Source of the DNA: Paraspadella gotoi
Taxonomy: Eukaryota > Chaetognatha
Direction of reading: 5' to 3'
Assembly (NCBI GenBank): GCA_051294375.1
Contig: CM119267.1
Coordinates: 19,216,773-19,280,772 of the forward strand
Length of the DNA: 64,000 nucleotides
Of the stretch, positions 40,714 to 64,000 are shown piece after piece. The notes under the pieces were generated by a model, which ran no database searches, was not told the DNA's origin, and worked only from the letters and a program-made list of their open reading frames with translations. Positions within the stretch are counted from its first letter, which is position 1; each line of letters begins with the position of its first letter. Made by a program: the position numbers and the translations under genes.

Positions 40714-41339
40714 AAGGTACTATTGATCTTGGCCAAATATTAACTATTCACGTGTCCTTTTTTTTTTAATAAACCTGCGATTCAATGATTATTATCTTAA
40801 TTTTTTTTTTGTAACTCGTCATCGTTTACTTCATATCAATTCTGTACATGACTGATACGAAGAAAATAAAATCATACGACCAAAAGAAAATCCAACGGCT
40901 TTTTTTTTTTCTTACTATTGTTTTAGCTTACGTTTTAGAAAAGAATAAATAAATGAGATAGATTCTGTCTGAGCTGAAAAATACGAAAAAAAATTAAAAC
41001 GAGGAGTAATCCTTCAATTTTTTTTTTTTTTTAGTAATGTTACGTACATTATCGGGATGCAGTCAGGAATACATTAACAATTGTACAAACAAATTCGGAA
41101 ATAAACTTTTTTTTAGCGTTTTGCAACATTTAAAGAAACGAGAGTAAATTTCATAATTGGATTGGAGCATTTAAATTAGCTTTCGATTGCCCAAGTGCTT
41201 CGAACTGAAGGCCTAGCTTCTTTGTTTACGAACAATATTTTTTTAAAAAAATAATAATAAATGAAACGACACATCGTTACACTAAAAAACTTTGAGACTT
41301 AAAACTTTTGTTTATTAAAATTCTATCTTATCCATCGTA

Positions 41340-41340
<1 letters not shown>

Positions 41341-41407
<67 letters not shown>
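41341..41407. repeat. GA microsatellite
   Basis: About 33 GA units with one interruption. Confidence 0.97.
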
Positions 41408-41412
<5 letters not shown>

Positions 41413-44133
41413 AAAAATGGTGAAAGGAGAAAAATTCGTGATATCTACAATATTTGTTTTTTTTTCCGGGAGGGTAATAGTTTAAAATGTAAATTCTTAC
41501 TCGATAACATTACTTTGTTACAAAGATACGAAAGCGTCCGTACTTTCCCGTTTTTCCCTGTACGGGACGAACGTGCCTCGCACGGACCGTTCGTACTGAG
41601 TATGTTGCAGGAAGGAACCCTCTTCTCTACGACGACAGGGTCACTCTTCGCCGATTTAGGTAATGTTAAATATTTACAATGTTTTATATTTGTTAATATA
41701 TATATTTCGTTTTCCACTTTTTTTTTGGGGGGCACGCTTTGGAAGATCCCGAATCTCCGCTTCTGTCGGAGCGACCGTCTCTTCAGGATCGTCCATACGT
41801 TTCGGATTGATGATAATTAATTCGTAATAATTTTAAAAAATAATTTTGCGTCATTTTATTTTTTAATGGACGAAGATCAACCTTCTGATCGTCTAGCAGT
41901 CCAGGGTCCGCCAGAAAAAAAATAAAAGGGCCTTTAACATTGACAACATTTATAAGTAGTAGGAATTCGCTTCTTTTTTTTGTAATAATTATACTAAGAC
42001 GTAACGTGGTGTAACGTAACCGGGAATTTGGATTCTTTTTTGTTTGCTGTTTTTTTTTCTATTAAGGAAAATTAATATAAAAAAGAAAAGGGGAAAAATA
42101 TCGTAGGTTTAGACGAGGGATGCACTCGTTCAAAAAAAAACCCTTTTTGAAAAGAGAGTCGGTAGTCAGACCGGCTTGGGACAATTTTCAGAAACTAGGC
42201 AATCATTTCCTTTATGACTACAATTTGACTATTTCTTTTATAATTCTAAGCAAGAGATGAAAACAATGTATTTACAATAAACCAAATTGAGTTTAATTAA
42301 CTTTTTTTTTTACGAAGCACGAAAGAAGAAAAAAAGAATTAAAGATAGACTGAGAGCTTTTTTTTAAAGTCGAAACGACTTTTATTGGAAGCAATAGAAT
42401 ACACGCGGCAAACGTCTCTTCCAATGGTTTCAAATGCATGCAACTTTAACAACGAGATATATGTATGTATATATATATATCCTAGAAAACAACGTGCTTG
42501 CTTCTCCATCCCTGCCAAAGCTTTAGTTGAAAAAAAAATTCTACTAATTTTTTTAGATTTTTTTCAACAAGGCGACTGGTGGAGTTATTTTTAATTTTCT
42601 TTTTTTTTTAAATAGATTAAAAATTCTCCCGGATAACTTATTAGGAATTTTATCTATTTATTATTTTTTTTCGACGTTGTTATGATCATTATTATTGTAT
42701 TAAATGCAACAGTTACTTTCTGGTATGGACACTTGTAATCGACCGTATCACCGGCCGTTGGATTAAGCAGAAAAAACGATAGTAAGAATAAATTTTGTTC
42801 CTAGGAAAATTGTCAAACCAAAAATCATCTTCATGTCAAGACGCAATATTATTTACTTTTTCAAAGGGAAATTGATTTAAAGGGAGCAGTGAAGATTTTT
42901 TAGGGTGAAGTGGGTGATGTGTGCAACGGTGAATTTTGTTTTACTTTTAAAATGACATTCGTGATACGTATAGCAGTCAAATGATTAGCTTCGAGCCGAG
43001 GGGGAAAGTCTTAGTGATTAATTTGTGTACTATCTCTTATATATGTACTTTTAAGGGGATAGAGAAACGGAAGAGTAAAATTTTGTTTGGCGAATTAAAA
43101 GGTCAAGAGTTGGTAAAAGGGTTCGAAGAAGTTTTTGAAGCATAGACTTTTGGTTCCAGGTCACCTAGCTATTCTTCTGTGACGATTACGATGTATAGCG
43201 ACGAATATGACTTTTTTTAACTTTCTCACTTTTTTTTTAAACTTACTCTGACGGGGGAAATATTTTTTCATGTATTCAAAACGATGATAATTTAAATATA
43301 GAGCTTGGAGGGACGGGAAGAAGAAAATTAAGAAAGGAAAAAGGAAAAAGGCAGGCATTTTCTATATTTTGGCACAATCCGGCCGAGCGTCTTTGTTTCA
43401 CAAAGTATTTGCACAGGTCAGCGACATTGTGTGAACGATTGCTTTTATTTTGTGAACGATTTTTTGTCTTTTTTTTTGTTTGTGAACGATTTTGGTGACT
43501 TGTGTGAACGTTACGAATTATTTTACGAATGCAGAAATGTGAGGGCAAAAAAAAGAATAAAATTGTTAAAAGTTTTAGTCTTTTTTTTTTAATTTTTGGG
43601 GGCGGGGGAAGGAGAGAGAGCGGGTCCGGAGGGCTGGCCGCTGCACCAAAAAAGTCAAAAAGCAAAGGACAGTCTGACCTCACCCTCGCGGAGCCGATTC
43701 TCTCATTTGGGATTCTTCCCCCGCTTCGTCTCCCTTCACTCAAATTAAATGCCTTTGTTCTCTTTATTATTTGTTTTTATGTTCAGTGTCCAATAATCTA
43801 CAATCCTTTCTCAACATTCTTTTTTTTTTTTGTAATAGAGAGAGGAGAAAAAAAAATCTGCCGTTGTTTTGACTATTTTTTTTTCCTTGTTTACAGAAAT
43901 ACAAACATGAAGTTTATTTTATAGCCACAAAACAACTCGGGGGTGTCGGCGACAAGAGTCTGTGTGCGTATATGCAATTATGCATCTTGGTTAAGATCTC
44001 GTGATAAAAAAAATACAGATCACGCCTTTTTCTGAGTTCCGACTATAAAATAACCTTGATGAAAATAATTCCTTGGCTCAAAAAAAAAAGTGCGTACACA
44101 CGGACGCGACGCGGACGATCGCCGCGCGACGCG

Positions 44134-44145
44134 TGCGCATGCGCG
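44134..44145. promoter_or_regulatory. perfect NRF-1 (alpha-Pal) type palindrome in a CpG-dense patch
   Basis: TGCGCATGCGCG matches the YGCGCAYGCGCR consensus exactly and sits in about 55 bases of CpG-dense DNA within AT-rich surroundings. It could be a regulatory element or chance; no transcript start is evident. Confidence 0.35.
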
Positions 44146-45431
44146 GCATCCAAAAAATAAAACACATATGCAAACAAATGAAACCAGAAGAAATTTATTT
44201 TGTGTATATAATAATCGATGGGATGTATTTCTTTTTTTCTTTTTTTGTTTTCGGGTAACCGAAATTTGAGCGATATGAGCGGTACTACAGGTTTTTATTT
44301 TATTTGTTTATTTTAAAAATCCATTTTCCATTACAAATTACCTTTTTTTTAAATTTACGATGATAGCAGTAAAAATTGCAAAACACACTGGTAACGAGTT
44401 TTTTTGTTTTTTTGTTTTTTTTGTTTCGGTTTTTTTTGGTTTTGTTTGTTTGTTGTTTTTGATTTAACATTTCACGCAAACATACACGGTAGTGTACATG
44501 GTGATTAGTTTTTGAAAACAACTAAACCATTTAGAAATACAGAACGCAAAAATAAAAGTTTATTAAACTGAGTCCGAAGTTTAGAAAAGAAACATAATAA
44601 CAGCGTTTTTTTATCGGTACAGGGAATTCGAATTCAACTCGAAGACAAAGCGTATTTCTGTCGCCGAACGAAAAAAAGAGGTTTTTTGTTTGTTTTTGGT
44701 TTTTTTTTTCATTCTTTGTTTTGTTTTTGGTTACACGAGACAAATTAAGATCGTTAAATTGAGACTGATTTTTTTTCTGTTAATAGCTACTCTAAGGTGA
44801 TCTATATAAACTATTTTTTTACATAATTTTGCGTGTGCGGCTCGTTTAGTTTTTTTTTTATTTAATTACATAGTTAAGTAAAAATAACACGATCTTTCCT
44901 AATACTAAAAGACAACTGGGATGTTTCTCTCTCAATTGGTATAAACTTGGAAAAGATTTGAGCGATTCTGAAAAGGGATGAATCGATACATAAATCGATG
45001 TATATTATACATTTTATAATCATCTTTTTTAACACATTTCTCTTTTTTTTTCCTTCTTTTTTTCGGCAGTTTAAAGCGGAAAATATCTACAATCTCTAAT
45101 CATCGATGAAAATTGTTTTGTTTTTGTTTTGTGAATAAAACGAGCGATCTGTAGTAAGATCCATATGAATACACACATATACACACACACGGCTACGCTA
45201 GTGCATGACGCTCTTAGAGAGAGAGATAGAGAGAGATAGACACATCGATTTTTAAAAAAATTTAAAAAACACGACTTGACGCTAGTCGTTTTTTGTTTTG
45301 TTTTTTATTGGTGGGGGGAGGGCGGTCTACACTCGACGCCGCGCCCATCGCGACCCGGGGATCCGCGCCTTCGACTTCCGGCGCCGACTTCAAAAACTCG
45401 CGACGGCGCCCGTCGAGATTACGGCGCGGAC

Positions 45432-45566
<135 letters not shown>

Positions 45567-45967
45567 CCGTCGATCCACGTCTACAAGAATCGGGTTTTTT
45601 TCTATTTACGACAAAACAGCTCCACAGAACGTCCTCCATACACGAATACGATTAAAGCAAAAAAAGCTCATGGTTGTTTTTTGTTTTGGTTTTTTGTTTT
45701 GGGTTTAAAATGACACTTTTTTAAAAGGGGGTAAAGAGATGGTGTTAGACTCGAGAAGGATAAGAGGACGAAAGTTAGCGCCACCAAAGCAAAAAAAAAA
45801 TTGAAATATTTACGATTTACGGACAAAATGGGAAATGAGAAAAAAAAAGAAAAGAACACGTAAAGATTGAACGGAAACATGTCCGGGTGGGGGAAAACGC
45901 GGTTTTCAAATAGGGGAAACAAAAAATTCAATTGTTTTATAGTTCATGAAAACTTTTGTGGTTATTA

Positions 45968-45973
45968 TTTATT
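45968..45973 (-). terminator. candidate glutamate receptor poly(A) signal
   Basis: AATAAA on the minus strand, about 130 bases after the stop codon at 46102-46104. Other AATAAA words exist further on. Confidence 0.3.
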
Positions 45974-46101
45974 TTTTCAACTTTAACTAAAAAGTGAATA
46001 CGTAATTCTACGGGCGCGATGGGGGAAGATGAAATTATTTTTGTTCTTTTTGTGTCTCCTTATTTTTTGTTGTCTTTTGTTCCTCTGTTGATTCCTTCTC
46101 T

Positions 46102-64000
<17,899 letters not shown>

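Noticed and set aside
41445-41735. Minus-strand small protein gene
   Set aside because: Balanced composition but no recognised homology, start context or splice sites; kept only as a remark on the intergenic region.

Overview
This is a eukaryotic (metazoan) window. It has long AT-rich introns with poly-T tracts, GT-AG splice sites, many very long GA/CT microsatellites, tRNA-derived repeats and assembly gaps (runs of N). Two protein-coding genes are recognisable and converge tail to tail. The mixture (SSR-rich genome, AMPA-type receptor, Shroom, tRNA-like SINEs) fits an arthropod, perhaps a crustacean, but I cannot name the species.

Layout. Positions 1-12971 hold no gene I can recognise: AT-rich DNA, several gaps, and a 1.7-kb block present twice (8720-10456 and 10738-12566), the second copy peppered with single-base indels. 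From 12972 to 40004 on the plus strand lie ten exons of a Shroom family gene whose reading phases all agree (1192 codons plus stop, open at the 5' side). They include a 17.7-kb intron (16623-34324) full of microsatellites, minisatellites, SINEs and a low-quality inverted duplication (24.3-25.7 kb against 26.4-27.1 kb). Its last five exons encode the C-terminal ASD2 coiled coil that binds Rho kinase. From 40005 to 46101 is the intergenic/3'UTR space of the two genes. From 46102 to 63379 on the minus strand lies the C-terminal part of an AMPA-type ionotropic glutamate receptor: end of S1, M1, pore loop M2, M3, all of S2, M4 and a cytoplasmic tail ending in -TQV. Its amino-terminal exons lie beyond the right edge.

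The most interesting content is in the receptor. First, the S2 segment that is 'flip/flop' in vertebrate AMPA receptors is represented by five tandem candidate exons in two sequence classes, rather than two exons. Second, besides the ordinary pore exon (Q at the Q/R site, 62000-62160) there is a second pore exon (59576-59939) carrying a genomically encoded arginine at the Q/R site and a long proline-rich M1-M2 loop. Third, the codon homologous to the vertebrate R/G editing site is split across the splice junction just before the flip/flop cassette, so exon choice gives Arg or Ser. Thus both positions that vertebrates vary by ADAR editing could here be varied by exon choice. This is inference from genomic sequence and needs transcripts.

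Caveat on quality: several receptor exons contain one-base frame breaks at or near homopolymers, while the Shroom exons contain none. Together with the noisy direct and inverted duplications, this points to uncorrected long-read sequence in parts of the assembly, so single frame breaks should not be read as pseudogenisation without checking.
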